64,000 bases of DNA from Dipteronia dyeriana (GCA_032871835.1 CM065297.1:71721253-71785252), one strand, 5' to 3'; positions 1 through 12,454 are shown, numbered from the stretch's first letter. The notes: a model not told the origin generated them from the sequence alone. Numbers and translations are program-made.

Positions 1-2106
1 CTGACTTGTTTTCTGGTAGTCTTGAAGCCGAGCCGGCCTTCCCTGCTCCGGCAGGGTGGCTTTACGACTTTTTCGGACTTTATGATTGCCGATTATGTGT
101 GGAAAATTTCTCTTTAACCCCTGACCAAATTTCACTATTAACATTTATTAAATATTAGTATTAAGTTATGTTTTATTTGAACAACATAGCGACTATAACT
201 AAGCACATAACTATAAATGGCAGACAATTAGACCTCAATCTTGAGCTCTCTCTTGTTTGGTTTTTTATTACAAGTTTATTTTTTACTAGAAGAGAAACAA
301 AAAATAACTAAAAATTAAAATATAGATATACTTAAAAAAAATACAATCTTTATGATAGAAAATAACAGAAAACAAGGAAACAAAATAAAACGTGAAACCC
401 GAAATTTAAATTTTAGATCTATAAAGAAACACATAATTGAACCTTGTATGAAAAAAAGAAAAAGAAAATGCTACATAAAGACATGATCCAAATATATTAA
501 TAATTAAACCTTAGAAGAAAAAAAGAAAAAGTTTTTTTTTATTTCTTTTCAAAAAGAATGACCCAAATATATTAATAATTAAATACGAAATAAATAGTTA
601 AACTGCTTTTTTTTTTAAATAATCATTAAATAACAAGTATTTATTATATAAAACAACAAGTATTTTTTAAAATGTGACAAAATTGTAAATTTATAAAATC
701 GAAAATTCTTTCAAATGTATATAACCAGTGGTAGACCTGGAAATTTTAATCAGTAAGGGACTTGAATAAATTAAAATCACAATTATATGAAAATATACTG
801 AAAAATTAAGATCAGAGTAAAATTGTTTTTTAAGGATAAAATAAAATAAGTAGAACACTTACTCAAATGAATTAAATAATCTTACATTAAAAAAGAAATA
901 AAACAAGAAACTATATTAAAACATAAATAATACAAGAAAAAAATATAAATAATGAATAAATTACAATCTAATTTTATAATAAGAAATTTTATTTAGTACT
1001 TATATAGAATTCAATTTAACTTTATACAAAGATAATTTATTAATAACTATTACTAAATATGTTTTTAAAAAATTTATTGTTCAAATTATTGGTAAATTAT
1101 TAATTTATTATTCTAAATGAATAAAAACTACAAAATAAAGAAAAATATTAAGGATAAAATAAAATGAAGCATAGTAATAGATTGACTATTTTAATATGAT
1201 AAAGTAAATTATGAAATTTAAGGATTTATTGATTAGATGTGTTAAACATGTCAAATTAAAACCGTTATAAATAGTAAAAATCCTAAATAATAATATATAA
1301 TTTAATATAAAATAAAACTGAGTTAAGTAAATATAAATTAATGATAATTTAGAAATTGACAACAACAGAATAGAGAAAATGAATAAAAAAATATGGTAAA
1401 ATAAATAAAATATAAAAAATTAGAAGAAAAAATTGAAATGAATAATACCAAAATGGAACTTGAACTAAGCACTCTATATGCAATAAGATGGATCTAGTAC
1501 TGACCATACTAAAAGCAATCTTTTGTAACAATTCTTAAAAAGCATGTATATATACACTAAACATAGAATCAATTTTTTTTTCTAAACTTCACATGGGTCC
1601 ATCCCTGTATATAATAGTTTTGAAGGTTTAATTAATTTATGAGATCTATAGAAATTGTGAAATTTTACTTAATCACTTCAAAATTGACTAACTTATTTTA
1701 TTAAATGATCAAAAGAGATAATAATTTAAAAGGCTTACGTTTTTTTTAAATCAAGAAAAGCTTTTTTTTATATATATAAAAAAACTATTTTCAAACATCT
1801 TCATAAAAGTATTTTATTTTTTAAAAGTTTTATATCTCCTATATATACATATATATATATATATATCTCCTATATATAATAATAATAATTCTAATTAGTT
1901 CAAACTAATGTTTTTTTAAACATATAAAGTTACTTTTAAAAGTTACTAATATATTTTCTTAATGTACATTATTGTCATTTGGGTCATTTTACATGACCGC
2001 ATCAAAATCTACCGTAAGTTAAAAAAAAATGAAGAGATTTTTGTCCCTTTATAAAGGTAGATATCCGGAATGTACATTACTATATGATTTTGGTAGGTTC
2101 CGACGA
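1..2106. other. AT-rich intergenic DNA without recognisable genes
   Basis: This stretch is dominated by A and T homopolymer runs with stops in every frame, and I see no protein family, RNA gene or terminal repeat in it. A short TA dinucleotide run lies near 1844-1866. The first 70 bases are more GC-rich than the rest and may be the edge of another repeat cut by the window. The few open frames are short, hydrophobic products of AT-rich codons and are not supported as genes. Confidence 0.6.
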
Positions 2107-2254
2107 TCTATTGTAATAGTTCTAATACTTAAAAAAAAGGGGAAAATAAAATCCCACCCAACATTTTAACAATTATTTGATGTGTAGAGAAGTATATTTT
2201 TAGTTAATACTATCTCTTAAAATTTAACATCGTTTGAAATCCGTCATACCGTTG

Positions 2255-2256
<2 letters not shown>

Positions 2257-2298
<42 letters not shown>
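2257..2298. repeat. (AT)n microsatellite, 42 bp
   Basis: A pure AT dinucleotide run. It lies just inside the preferred Helitron 5' end, or just outside the alternative one at 2299. A similar run follows the 3' end at 11852. Confidence 0.95.
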
Positions 2299-2303
<5 letters not shown>

Positions 2304-2393
2304 GTTTTGTTTTGTTTAATATAAGCCAATATTAGTATTAGTATTAAGTTATGTTTTTATTATTCATATGTTTTATTTTATAATTATTTTTAG

Positions 2394-3680
2394 TTGTTAG
2401 TACTATTTGAATTTAGATTGTTCCACATAATGGAACCGAAAAGTCAAGCAACGGGAGTGAAAAAAAGATGGTACTCAAATTTGCTTGAAGATGAAAAAAG
2501 GAAATCAATAAAAGGCGACGTGAGGCAAACAAAAAAAAAATCATTTGAAAAACAAATGGAACAACAAATAGGTTAGTTTGGAAAAACTTATAATAGTTAC
2601 ATCTACAATAGTAATTCTATAAAATTGATAATTATTGAATATCATTATTAAATGACTTAATTAAATATTTTAGGGGCATCATGTCATCAACTCGAGCCAC
2701 AATCATCAATGGATAAAAATAATGAATCTTCCATCTTAAGTGCTTTCAAAATCGGTGAAAAAATTACTCTATTATAGTAAATTTTAATTGTTATTTATTC
2801 TATAACAATATAGATTGACAACTACTACTAATTTCCTTTTTAGGATCTGCATCAATCGAGCCAAGAAATAATGCTCTACAACATAAGGCACATATACATG
2901 TGCCGAGAAGCAAAAATATAATGCTATCTATTTTAGATAATATTGCTTATGAACCACATATATTACCAATAGAATTCTCGTGTAAACACTGTCATGCAAA
3001 GCGATTTTATAGAGAATCTAAAGGTTTTTGTTGTGCTGATGGAAACATTTCAATAATATCAAATGATACGCCTCTGCCCCTTTTTGATCTCTTTACTTCT
3101 AGCTCGAACGAATCTATAGAGTTTCGCAAATACATTCGCACGTATAATAACACTTTTGAGGTTCATTTCATTTGGAGTGAAATATGATAAGAATTTGTGT
3201 AAAATAAAGGTATATATACATTTCGTGTGCAAGGACAAGTTTACCATTTTATCAATAAAATGTTACCATCAAACAATAAGTCATCGTATTTACAACTCTA
3301 TTTCTATGACACAGAATGAATTGGAACATCGAATGCAGAGTTCAACTAAGATGAGTTTACTCACTATACAGAAAATAATTGAGGTATTACATATAAATCC
3401 ATATTGTCGTTTCTTTAGAAACCTTAGAGGTGTCTCTGATCTAGATAACTATAAAATTCTTATTCGATCTGATGTCGAGCTTGATCAAAGGCTTTACAAT
3501 TCTCCCTTAGTTTCTCATGTAGCAGCTACGTGGGTCGATGATGAGTCCTCAGTTGAACGTAAAAGTTGTGACATTGTCGTTTATGGTCATGCAGTTTTTT
3601 CACACAAAGTAGAATATTATTTTTATTGTTATGACCCTTTACAATATCCTTTGTTGTTTCCATGCAGTGAGAGTGGTTGA
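2394..3680 (+). pseudogene. Helitron Rep/helicase protein, N-terminal region
   Basis: The first pieces of the Helitron transposase. A basic, glutamine- and lysine-rich start follows the ATG at 2430. A segment at 2950-3187 has the cysteine pattern CKHCHAKRF followed by FCCADG, and its next piece, 3156-3680, continues in another frame. The first piece ends at AT-rich gaps (2574-2670, 2757-2845) that may be introns. The Helitron-like N-terminal domain continues past 3680 with the motif region G-stop-HRGIQ, where a tryptophan codon TGG has become TGA. Family membership comes from the order of motifs leading to the Rep domain downstream. Frameshifts and stops make it non-functional. Confidence 0.75.
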
Positions 3681-3817
3681 CATCGAGGAATTCAAAGAGT
3701 TGGAAAAACAACAAGAGAACACATTGCCCTGGTGAAAGTTTGAATTCTCTAGATCAAATAGCCTCTCAAACAGAACTATTAGAAAAGGAAAGTATTAAGA
3801 AACAAAGGAAAAATGAA

Positions 3818-4766
3818 TAGTGGTGCTATTGGCGCACCTTCTACAGAACTATTTTATACCTCACTTTTTAAAATTTTGATTTAACTATATAAAATTATAT
3901 GATTTTATTATTATTATTTATTTATTTCCTTGACTACCCTTTTAGTTATTTTTCAAACTTAATACACCTCATATCTTTATCAAAAAAAAAAATGCACTTC
4001 ATCTCTAATCTTTATATACAGAGTTCTCACATCCATTTGCATGATTTGTTTTTTCTTCTAATTTATGGTAAAACCATCTTTATTAAATATATTTTTTTAT
4101 ATAGCTGGTTGGATTGTTGGTGGTAGATTGTGAATGTGATATTAATCGTTTGATGAGTTTTTTTTAAGTGATTGAGTTAGAGTTTTTGTGTGATTTTTTT
4201 GTTGTCAAAGATTAGGCTTTCTTGATGCGATTTCATTTTTTTTTATAAATAACATTAAACTAACTTTGAAAGATCTAGAATAAAAACTACCAAAAAATGA
4301 TACATACTTGGAAGATCTGAAATAAAATAAACCGAGAGAAAAAAAAAGTAGTAAACATGGATCTGGAATTTGAGAAAAAAAAATAAAACAAACATGTGAA
4401 ACAATAAAATCATTAAATATTAATCAAACATGGTAATCATGAGATTGAGATCTAAAAAAAATATAAACAAAAGTAGTAATAAATCAATAAATACAAAATA
4501 TAGAAAACATGATATTGAGATCTGAAATAAAACATAAATAAAAATAGTAAATATTAAATGATTTGAAATAATCTGTCATTAAAGTTTTTGTTATTAAGGT
4601 TTTTAAATAAAAAAAGTGGGGTTTTATTAGTTTTAGTTTGTACAAGATTTTTGTAATAAAAATTGTATGTCTGTTTAAGTAATTTGATAAAGGAAAAAAG
4701 AATACTAAATAATTTAAAAAGTGGGGTATAAATAGTTTAGTGGTGGGTGTGCCAATAGCACCACTC
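3818..4766. mobile_element. Non-autonomous TIR element, MULE-like, 949 bp
   Basis: Terminal inverted repeats of about 54 bp (3818-3871 and 4713-4766) start with TAGTGGTGCTATTGGC and read as near-complements of each other. Both sides carry the same 9-bp sequence AAAAATGAA (3809-3817 and 4767-4775), a target duplication length typical of Mutator-like elements. The interior has no transposase. It contains several degenerate repeats around AGATCTGAAATAAAA (near 4269, 4313, 4362, 4448, 4517). The element interrupts the Helitron transposase between its N-terminal region and the Rep domain, so it arrived later than the Helitron. Confidence 0.85.
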
Positions 4767-4775
4767 AAAAATGAA

Positions 4776-5722
4776 GTCTCATGTCGAGAATATTATTGTT
4801 ACAAATTATAAATTAGACCTACAGAAAAATCAGTATTGTTGCATGCAGGACGATTACTGCAACAATATGTTGTTGATATGTATGTCAAACTTGAAACATC
4901 TAGATTAGATTATTTTAGAAATCAACAAGATGCTATTCGTGCTGAACTTTATCAAGGAATTATTGATAGTATTGAAGTAGGTGAAGATCGAGGATCTAGA
5001 GTTGGTCGTCGAGTTATTTTGCCATCATCTTTTATTGGAGGACCTAGAGATATGAAAAAAAGATACATGGATGCAATAGCATTGGTTCAACGATTTGGAA
5101 AACCGGACATTTTCCTTACAATGACATGTAACCCTAATTAGCATGAACTAAAACTAGAATTAGGCGTGAATGACGAGGTACAAAATATGCATGATTTAAT
5201 TACATGCGTATTTATGGCGAAGTTAGAAGAGTTAAAAGATGATTTATTCAAAAAAGAGATTTTTGGGGCGGTAGTTGCGTATGTATACATGGTTGAATTC
5301 CAAAAAAGAGATTTACCTCATGCTCATTTATTGATAATTCTTAAACCAAATGCCAAGATCCGTGCACCTGAGAGTTTTGATAGATTTGTTTCAGCTGAAA
5401 TCCCAGATAAAAATGAAAACAAGCAAATGTTAAAGTTGTAATTAAACATATGATACATGGTCCTTGAGACAATTTAAATCCAACTAACGTGTGTATGACA
5501 AAACAAGGAAATTGTAGGAGTCGTTATCCTCAAACATTCTCCTTTATAACAACCTATGGAAAAAATTTCATATCCCAAATATAAGCATCGTGATGATGGG
5601 AAAAAGATAGTAGTAAGAGGAGCAATTTTAGATAATTGTTGGGTTGTGCCATATAATTCATATTTAGTAGCAAAATTTGATTGTCATATCAACGTTGAAA
5701 TATGTTCTACTATAAAGGCAGT

Positions 5723-5771
<49 letters not shown>
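4776..5771 (+). pseudogene. Helitron Rep (HUH endonuclease) domain
   Basis: Continuation of the transposase after the inserted element. The region 4836-5141 leads to CNPN, where TAG replaces the expected tryptophan codon. At about 5314-5331 the residues DLPHAHLL carry the HUH metal-binding histidines of the rolling-circle nicking enzyme. The segment 5556-5720 leads into the two-tyrosine active-site region, but there an uninterrupted TA microsatellite encodes alternating Tyr and Ile, shifts the frame and runs into a TAA at 5769. The conserved KGHD that follows the tyrosines is found one frame over at 5770. The nicking site is therefore destroyed. Confidence 0.85.
5725..5770. repeat. (TA)n microsatellite inside the Rep active-site codons
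   Basis: A run of TA repeats replaces the tyrosine-rich catalytic stretch of the Helitron Rep domain. Flanking codons (AVKY on the left, KGHD on the right) are still recognisable, so the expansion happened inside coding sequence. Its length leaves the two sides out of frame by one base. Confidence 0.95.
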
Positions 5772-5773
<2 letters not shown>

Positions 5774-6722
5774 GTCATGATTGTATAGCATTTAACATAA
5801 GTGTTAATAGTGAACATAACCAAATTAACGAAATAGACAACTTTCAATCTGCAAGATGGATTTCTCCTCCAGAGGCTATGTGGAGAATCTATGGTTTTAT
5901 TTTAAATGAAATACATCCAACTGTGTATTCATTGCAATTACATCTTGAAGGTAAACAATTAGTTACCTTTATAAATAAGATAGACTTTTAAATATACTAA
6001 GATTAGACTTATCATCTAGGACTATGTTAATTGAATTTTTTAGATTAAACAAGTCCAATAACCAAACTCAAACATTACTATACAAAAACATTCCAGAACA
6101 TTTTGTTTGGGACCAAAAAAATAAAATTTGGACAACAAGAAAGAGAGGTAATGATATTGGTAGAATTGTGGCAGCACAACCAACAGAAGACAAAAGATAT
6201 TATTTAAGGTTGCTACTAAATCACATAAAAGGTGCAACATCATTCGACGATTTGAAAATTTTCAATGATGTAAAGGTTGGATCATTTCGTGAGTCAGCTT
6301 GCTTGTATGGATTATTCGATTCAGATAATACCTTAGAATAATGTTTACAAGAGGCTAGCATATACCAAATGCCTTATACTCTTCGACGGTTGTTTGCCAC
6401 CATCTTAGTCTATTGTAGATCGGCTAATCCTAGAAACCTATGGAAGAAATTTGAAGTCTCTATGTCTGAAGATTATCATCGTTCCAGTTTAAATTTTTTC
6501 AATGCACAATTGAAAGTATTAAAGCATATTCACTTTGTTATCGAATCGATGGGTAATAACATCAATGATTATCACTTAGTTGACTATGACATTATATTAA
6601 ACGAAGATGAACAATGCATAAAGGAAATAACTGATGAATTAGATATAACTGTTTCTGAATCTGATCTTTCCTTAAAACTATCATTGAACTCTAAACAAAA
6701 GTATGCATACGATAGAATATAA
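5772..6722 (+). pseudogene. Helitron transposase, region between Rep and helicase
   Basis: This links the Rep and helicase domains of the Helitron protein. Recognisable segments are ARWISPPEAMWR near 5848, a region ending RYYLRLLLNHIKG near 6200-6230, SFDDLKIFNDVKVGSFRE near 6240-6297 and LYGLFDSDNTLE up to 6341. It then continues with QMPYTLRRLFATILVYC at about 6367-6416 and NPRNLWKKFE. An in-frame stop at 6342 and at least two frame changes break it. These segments match the conserved linker of plant Helitron proteins. Confidence 0.75.
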
Positions 6723-8075
6723 GAGAAAGTTTTCATGCAACAATCGACATCTTTTTTTATTGATGGGCTAGGAGGAACAGGTAAAACATATTTATATAAA
6801 GCTATTCTAGCAACACTTAGATCAAAAGGTATGATTGCTCTTACTACATCATCATCTGGTGTAACTGCATCTGTGTTGCCTGGAGGTCGAACAGTGCATT
6901 CCAGATTTAAGATTCCTCTTAGTGTTGAAAAAATATGGCCTGTAGTGTTAGTAAACAATCTAGAGCAAAATTACTACAACATACAAAGTTAATAATTTGG
7001 GATGAAGCACCTATGTCTCATTGACTAGCAATAGAGGCCTTAGATAGAATGTTACAAGATATCAATGATTCTAAGCAACTTTTTAGCGGTAAAGTCATTG
7101 TTTTTTGTGGTGATTTTAGACAAGTTTTGCCAGTTGTTCAAAAAGAAGGAAAGAAGAAATAATTGATGCCAGTATTGTAAAATCATACTTATGGCCGCTA
7201 CTTACAAAAATTTCATTAACTGAAAATATGCGTGCTAGATTGGACCCATATTTCAACAACTTTTTATTACGCGTTGGTGATGGAAAAGAACCAATCACTA
7301 ATAGTGGAAAAATAAAAATACCTACATCTATGATTATTCCATATAATGAAGATGACATGTAGTAAAAGCTTTAATAAATGTTGTATTTCCAAATTTAAAT
7401 GATTACTTTAAAAATATAGATACAATGACTAACCGAGCAATCTTAACTCCAAAAAATGATTATGTTGATGATATCAATAATTTACTAATTGAACAATTTC
7501 TTGGTGATGCTTTGATGAAACTATAGACAAAAACGAACAAGCCATTCAAGAAGACTTTTTAAACAGTTTCACACCAAGTGGATTTCCTCCTCATCTATTA
7601 GTGCTTAAGGAAAATTGTCCGATAATATTACTAAGAAATATTAATCCTTCTAAAGGATTATGTAATGGTACAAGATTAATTTGTCGTAGATTTAGCCCAA
7701 ACTTAATTGATGCACAGATAGTTAATGGTCATTATCAAGGAAAAAGAGTTTTTTTTACCGAGAATTCCATTTATTTCTATTGAAGGCGAAAAAAATGGAT
7801 TCCCATTTAAAAGAACTCAATTTCCTATAAGACTTAGTTTTGCTATGCCAATAAACAAAGCTCAGGGTCAAACTTTAGACTACATCAGAATATATTTACT
7901 TGAGCCTGTATTCTCACATGGTCAACTATATGTTGCTTTGTCTAGAGCAAAAACATCGTAACCTATTAAAATGTTGATTCGACCTACTCATAATGATCTA
8001 CTTGATTACAAAAACACTAAGAACATTGTTTACCATGATGTATTAAACTTAAGTAGATCACTATCAAATGATTAG
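6669..8075 (+). pseudogene. Helitron PIF1-like helicase domain
   Basis: The SF1B helicase that unwinds DNA during rolling-circle transposition. Walker A is GLGGTGKT (about 6766-6789), preceded by LNSKQKYAYD. Walker B is IIWDEAPM (about 6994-7017), followed by VIVFCGDFRQVLPV (about 7096-7137). Later motifs are RNINPSKGLCNGTRL near 7635, PINKAQGQT near 7849-7874 and GQLYVALSRA near 7921-7950. The protein ends at 8075. Stops occur at 6721, 7022, 7161 and elsewhere, and a T-run near 7749 shifts the frame, so it is not functional. Confidence 0.88.
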
Positions 8076-8361
8076 TACGTAGTTGGATATAAATAAATGT
8101 TTAATGTTCTATTCTCAGTTGGTACTACTCAATTATTGATGCTTTGTGTAAAACGAAAACATCTTAATCTATCAAAATATTGATACGATTCATACATATT
8201 GATATCACATGAATAATATATATGAATAGTTAAACATTCTCTTTTCAATAGGTACTACTTATTTGATCCTTATGTTCTTTTTTTTTTAACAATTTCATGC
8301 TATTTAGAATGTATAAACGTAATTATTTTATTTATATATTGTCTCTAAACATATATTAAAT

Positions 8362-11300
8362 ATGTCTACTCAAACAAAGTTTATTCAGGACATACGTCAT
8401 ACAACCAAAAAATGGACAACAATAGTGTTCGTAGCTGAAAAGAGTATGCCAAGAAAAGCACGACAAAATAGTTCCAAATATCAGCATCTCATATTAATTG
8501 ATACTCAGGTACATTATACATATTTAATAATTCATTACTTATTCATTACCAACTTTATGCCTAATTTCTAATCATTTCAAACCTCTCATTTTTTACTCAT
8601 TTCGTATTATCTAAAAATAGTCCTAATTTATAATTTTTTTTTTAAAATTTGTAAATATATATTTTTTGGGTTTAGGTGCACACTAGATATCAGATAGACA
8701 CCTACCATTAATTTGTGTGGACCTCATTTTTTTTTGTTTTACTTTTATCCAAAATCTTATCACTTTAGATCCTATCATCTTCTTCTTTATTATATCAAAT
8801 TTTATCTGTCACATTTGATACTTTTCATTTATTTATTTTTTCCTCTAATACTCACTAATTTCATCTTCTTCTTAATTAACGATACACTATTGTATCATTA
8901 ATCATTTGTGATAACCATGACTACTCTACTTTCAGTTTGTTGAAAGCTTTGATAATCTTTGATCATATTTTGATTCATTAAGCTTCGTATTTTAGTTTTC
9001 AATTATCTCGTACTTTAATTAAAAATAAATTTCTTAGCTTACAAAATACAAGATATGTTATTAATTTTATTTACTTATTAATAATTTTTGTCAATTATAA
9101 ATTGAGTCCATTTTTGCTCACCCACCTTCAAGGTGGGTAGCATTACCTCACTATTGCATGAATGACATGTGTCCATGGAGGGGATAAATTTATCCAAACA
9201 TTGTCATCTTTGGGACAAATTTACCCTTCCTGGACACATATCATCCATGCAAGATGGGGGGTAATACACACCCACCCTCAAGGGGGGTGAGCAAAAGTTC
9301 ATTATAAATTAATCATTAAATTGGGTTGTTTTTCAAAGTTTATACTATTCACATCTTTTACATTAATTCAACAACTATCTGATTTTCAATGTGTATTTAA
9401 ATATCATTTTCCATCTTTTTGTAGGGAACAAGAATTCAGGCAACCATCTTTGACAAAAACATACACGCATTTAAAGACACATTGATAGTATTTAAGAAGT
9501 ATATCACAAATGCAAGTGTTAGACCTATCTCGCCTGATCATAGAGTTGTGCAGAATGAATACCAATGGATTATTGATATCGGAACAATGGTTGAAGAAAT
9601 TGAAAAAGAAGATGTTGCGAGCACTTCAAAAAATACACCAGAATTCTCTTTTGCTCCTTTCAGCCGTTTAGACACTTAAACCGATACTTTTGCTCAAGTT
9701 GGTAAGATACTAACATATCTATTCATTCTTATATTATCCAATTTTCATTAATTCCAATTTTCTAACATTTATATTCACTATTTTACAGATATCATTGCAT
9801 TGGCAATAGATGTACAACCAACAAGATATACATAGACATCTTTCAGTACAAGCTCTATTCAAGAAGTAACCCTTATCAATCAAAATTGATACTTCCTATA
9901 GTAAATATCATTTAAACTTTTTTTTTTCGTGATAAATAATAAATTCATATAAATCTCATTTTCAGAAAGCAACCACTTTTCTTAACTCTATGAGATAAAT
10001 TTGTTGACAATGAAGGCGCTGCTATCTTAAATCATATTGCAACAAAGCCTGTTATAGTCGCAATACGTTTGAAAGTTGTCTCTTATAACAGTAAGTTACA
10101 ATTATAACCATTAAATCATTCTTATATTTTTAAACTTATGCGTAATAACAATTTTTTTTTAATAGAGTAGTCGTTACATACAAAAGCATCAGCTTGTATC
10201 ATGATAGATCCTGATCTGCCTAAAACATATGCTCTAGTACTTGGTAAACTCTTTAAAAAAATAATTATCTCCTATCTGATTATTGATTCTTTATAATTTA
10301 ATTTTATTCCCTACACTTATCTATTTATTATACAGGCGAGATGAAAACAAAATGTATCTTGAATCCACTGTTGTTGAAAAAGATTGTCTTACTTTTTCAC
10401 AAGCATCAACAATGCCCATAAATCAACCAACAGTTCCTATCAGTACAATGCAAACTTCAGCTGAAATGGTATTGCTTTATTATCACATATATCTACCCTT
10501 TTTTATTTATTTAAGTTTTCAACAAAATAACAGATATTATTATCCACCTTTAAGAAATTGAACCATTGGATCAAAGAACAAATTCTACTGAGTGATCTAC
10601 ATCAAACATTTTGGTACATGGCTTGTGAAAAATGTTACAAAAAGACAGGAGCCGACTTCGATATGTATTTTTACTGTCGTTAGTGCAAAAGCCAAAATGC
10701 TAAAGCTATCCCAAGGTATTTATAATATCTTAATTTTACAGTCATTATACAATATATGAAATTGATATCAAATTGATGTTATTTTTTTCCTTTTACTGTC
10801 AAATTTAGCTCTTATAATAGACTTTGACATTTACACATTTTATCAATCTAAATAATCATGCATCAAAATATAAATATGAAGAGTTTAACCAAAGTATTTT
10901 CAGTATTGTATACTGACACATTATGATTATAAAAATTGTACAAATCAGAGGTATTATTCCATTGATTATTATGATTTTTATATGATGAACAAGTTGTATG
11001 GGTTTCATCGATATCGTCTAACAATTTCTATTGTTTATTATTTAAGGTTCATTATTTACGTAGTGCTTATATATCTCACAGATGTGTTGTACAAGTTCAG
11101 CTCACCGATTCCTATGGAGTGTTACCTGCAACAATATTTGGAGAGAACACAGAGAAATTTTTAGGTTGCTCTTCAAAGCAACTTATGGAAAACACTTCAG
11201 AGGTATGTTACACTAGAAATATAATCTTTAATACACAATTATAATATTTATTTTATATTATTAATATTTCTTTTCTCATTAATATTTCTATTTTCATTAG

Positions 11301-11449
11301 GATGAAAGGGTTGATATTGAAAGTTTAGCACACATTTCTAGCTACAAAGAATACATCATCCGAATCAAAAGTTGGAAACAACAATATGCTGGAGAAGAAA
11401 AGGTTAAACAGAATGTTGTTCAACTTTTCGATAGTTTTGAAATAAACTA
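8362..11449 (+). pseudogene. Helitron RPA70-like single-stranded DNA-binding protein, multi-exon
   Basis: A replication protein A large-subunit homologue, an accessory gene often carried by plant Helitrons. Coding blocks lie at 8362-8506, 9425-9700 (OB-fold beginning GTRIQATIFD, with VVQNEYQWIIDIG), about 9967-10092 (NEGAAILNHIATKP), about 10160-10245, 10332-10470, about 10610-10718 (a four-cysteine zinc finger with CEKC and YFYC), 11082-11202 (VVQVQLTDSYGVLPATIFGE) and 11301-11449. They are separated by AT-rich introns. Stops at 9678 and 10681 break the frame, but the last two blocks are open. A foldback MITE sits in the intron upstream of 9425. Confidence 0.75.
9112..9296. mobile_element. 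Foldback MITE, 185 bp, nearly one long hairpin
   Basis: The ends TTTTGCTCACCCACC (9112) and its near-complement at 9270-9296 form 27-bp inverted repeats. The inner halves are also complementary: the sequence around TGTGTCCATGGAGG pairs with that around TTCCTGGACACATA. The whole element can therefore fold into one hairpin with a small loop near 9205. No clear target duplication is seen. It lies in an intron of the RPA-like gene. Confidence 0.8.
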
Positions 11450-11820
11450 AGCATATATCAATCATATTGTAAATATCTCTAAACTAAAATCTAAAGCATA
11501 ATCTGGCTTAGTTCAATATGTTGAAAACAGGTACATCTAATGTTGCATCTTTTGTTTGTACATACCTTTAAAGCTTAGTTAGTAATGTTGAACTCTAAGT
11601 TAGTTTATGATTGTAAATATGTTACAAATAGGTTTGTATTATATAAAAAATACATACATATATTATATTTAATGTTTAATATTTTTAGTTCAATTTTCTT
11701 GTTATTCTTGGGATTTTTTCTCTTATTCTTTTACAGTTACGATGCCAACTTTACTTTCTTATATAATGTTTTTTAACTACTCTTTCGAAAAAATAGACGT
11801 TTAAAAAAAATACAAATTTT

Positions 11821-11850
11821 GCACGTGCATCGCACGTGCCTCTCATACTA

Positions 11851-11851
<1 letters not shown>
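11821..11851 (+). other. Helitron 3' terminal hairpin and CTAG end
   Basis: GCACGTGC-ATC-GCACGTGC gives a perfect 8-bp stem with a 3-base loop. After CTCTCATA comes CTAG, followed by the flanking T. Such a hairpin a few bases before a CTRR end is the transposition terminator of Helitrons. Confidence 0.93.

Positions 11852-11885
<34 letters not shown>
11852..11885. repeat. (TA)n microsatellite flanking the Helitron 3' end
   Basis: A TA run starts immediately after CTAG, which fits Helitron insertion into AT-rich host DNA. Confidence 0.95.
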
Positions 11886-11889
<4 letters not shown>

Positions 11890-12029
11890 AAACTTCGACA
11901 GTACTAGAAAATTTCATTTACTGAAAAACAAAAATACACTTAGCTAGATAAACGGATATAATGAGTCTTATGCTTAAAAATACATATATTAAACAACGTA
12001 CATAAACTTTCAATAAGACAACATTATTT

Positions 12030-12260
12030 TTTATTCCCTTAAAAAATGAAACGTAAATAAAAATAAGCATTTTTAAACTTTATTTTACGACGTAATCCAG
12101 GATCACGTTCATAAGATGGAGTATTAATATATGATGGAGTGTCAACATTCCCAATTTCAAATCTTTATGATGAAGAAAACAAACTTGAACCCTCATCTCT
12201 AACATTACATGGAGAACTTGATCCACTCACACATATTTTCTTTCCCAAAGTATGTGACGT
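12030..12260 (-). pseudogene. Remnant of a hAT-type transposase with TTF zinc-finger N-terminus
   Basis: The minus strand holds about 70 codons with one stop. They read through KKICVSGSSSP and RFEIGNVDTPSY to YERDPGLRRKI. This order resembles the N-terminal leader of plant hAT/DUF4371-type proteins just before their TTF-type zinc finger. Only the leader is here. The finger and the catalytic region are missing. The call rests on a short match from memory of the family, so it is tentative. Confidence 0.4.
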
Positions 12261-12454
12261 AGTGAAAACGTAACTAGAATTAGACCGACGTCTAAATTCT
12301 TTTGAAAAACTGGAATCCACCAGAATAAAGTTAAAACCTTAGAAATTCTATTGAATAATAAGCTATTTGAGCCTTTCGACTTACAAGGCTATTTAAAACG
12401 AAAGACCCTAACCCGAATCCTTGTTGGACAAGAAACAGGATTACATATCAAAAG

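Larger units (their letters stand above)
2107..11851 (+). mobile_element. Helitron, autonomous type, decayed, 9.7 kb
   Basis: A rolling-circle transposon. Its 3' end is diagnostic: an 8-bp perfect stem with a 3-base loop (11821-11839), eight bases, then CTAG (11848-11851) followed by the host T. It encodes, in order, the plant Helitron N-terminal region, a HUH-type Rep domain, a PIF1-like helicase and an RPA70-like protein, which is the usual plant gene set. The 5' end is less certain. I prefer the TC at 2107, preceded by A, because the following AT-rich sequence resembles Helitron 5' ends. The TC at 2299 right after an AT microsatellite is the alternative. Many stops and frameshifts show that the element is dead. 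Two smaller elements have inserted into it. Confidence 0.85.

Noticed and set aside
2299..2300. TC after the AT microsatellite as the Helitron 5' end
   Set aside because: It is preceded by T rather than A and does not look like Helitron 5' ends. Kept only as an alternative to 2107.
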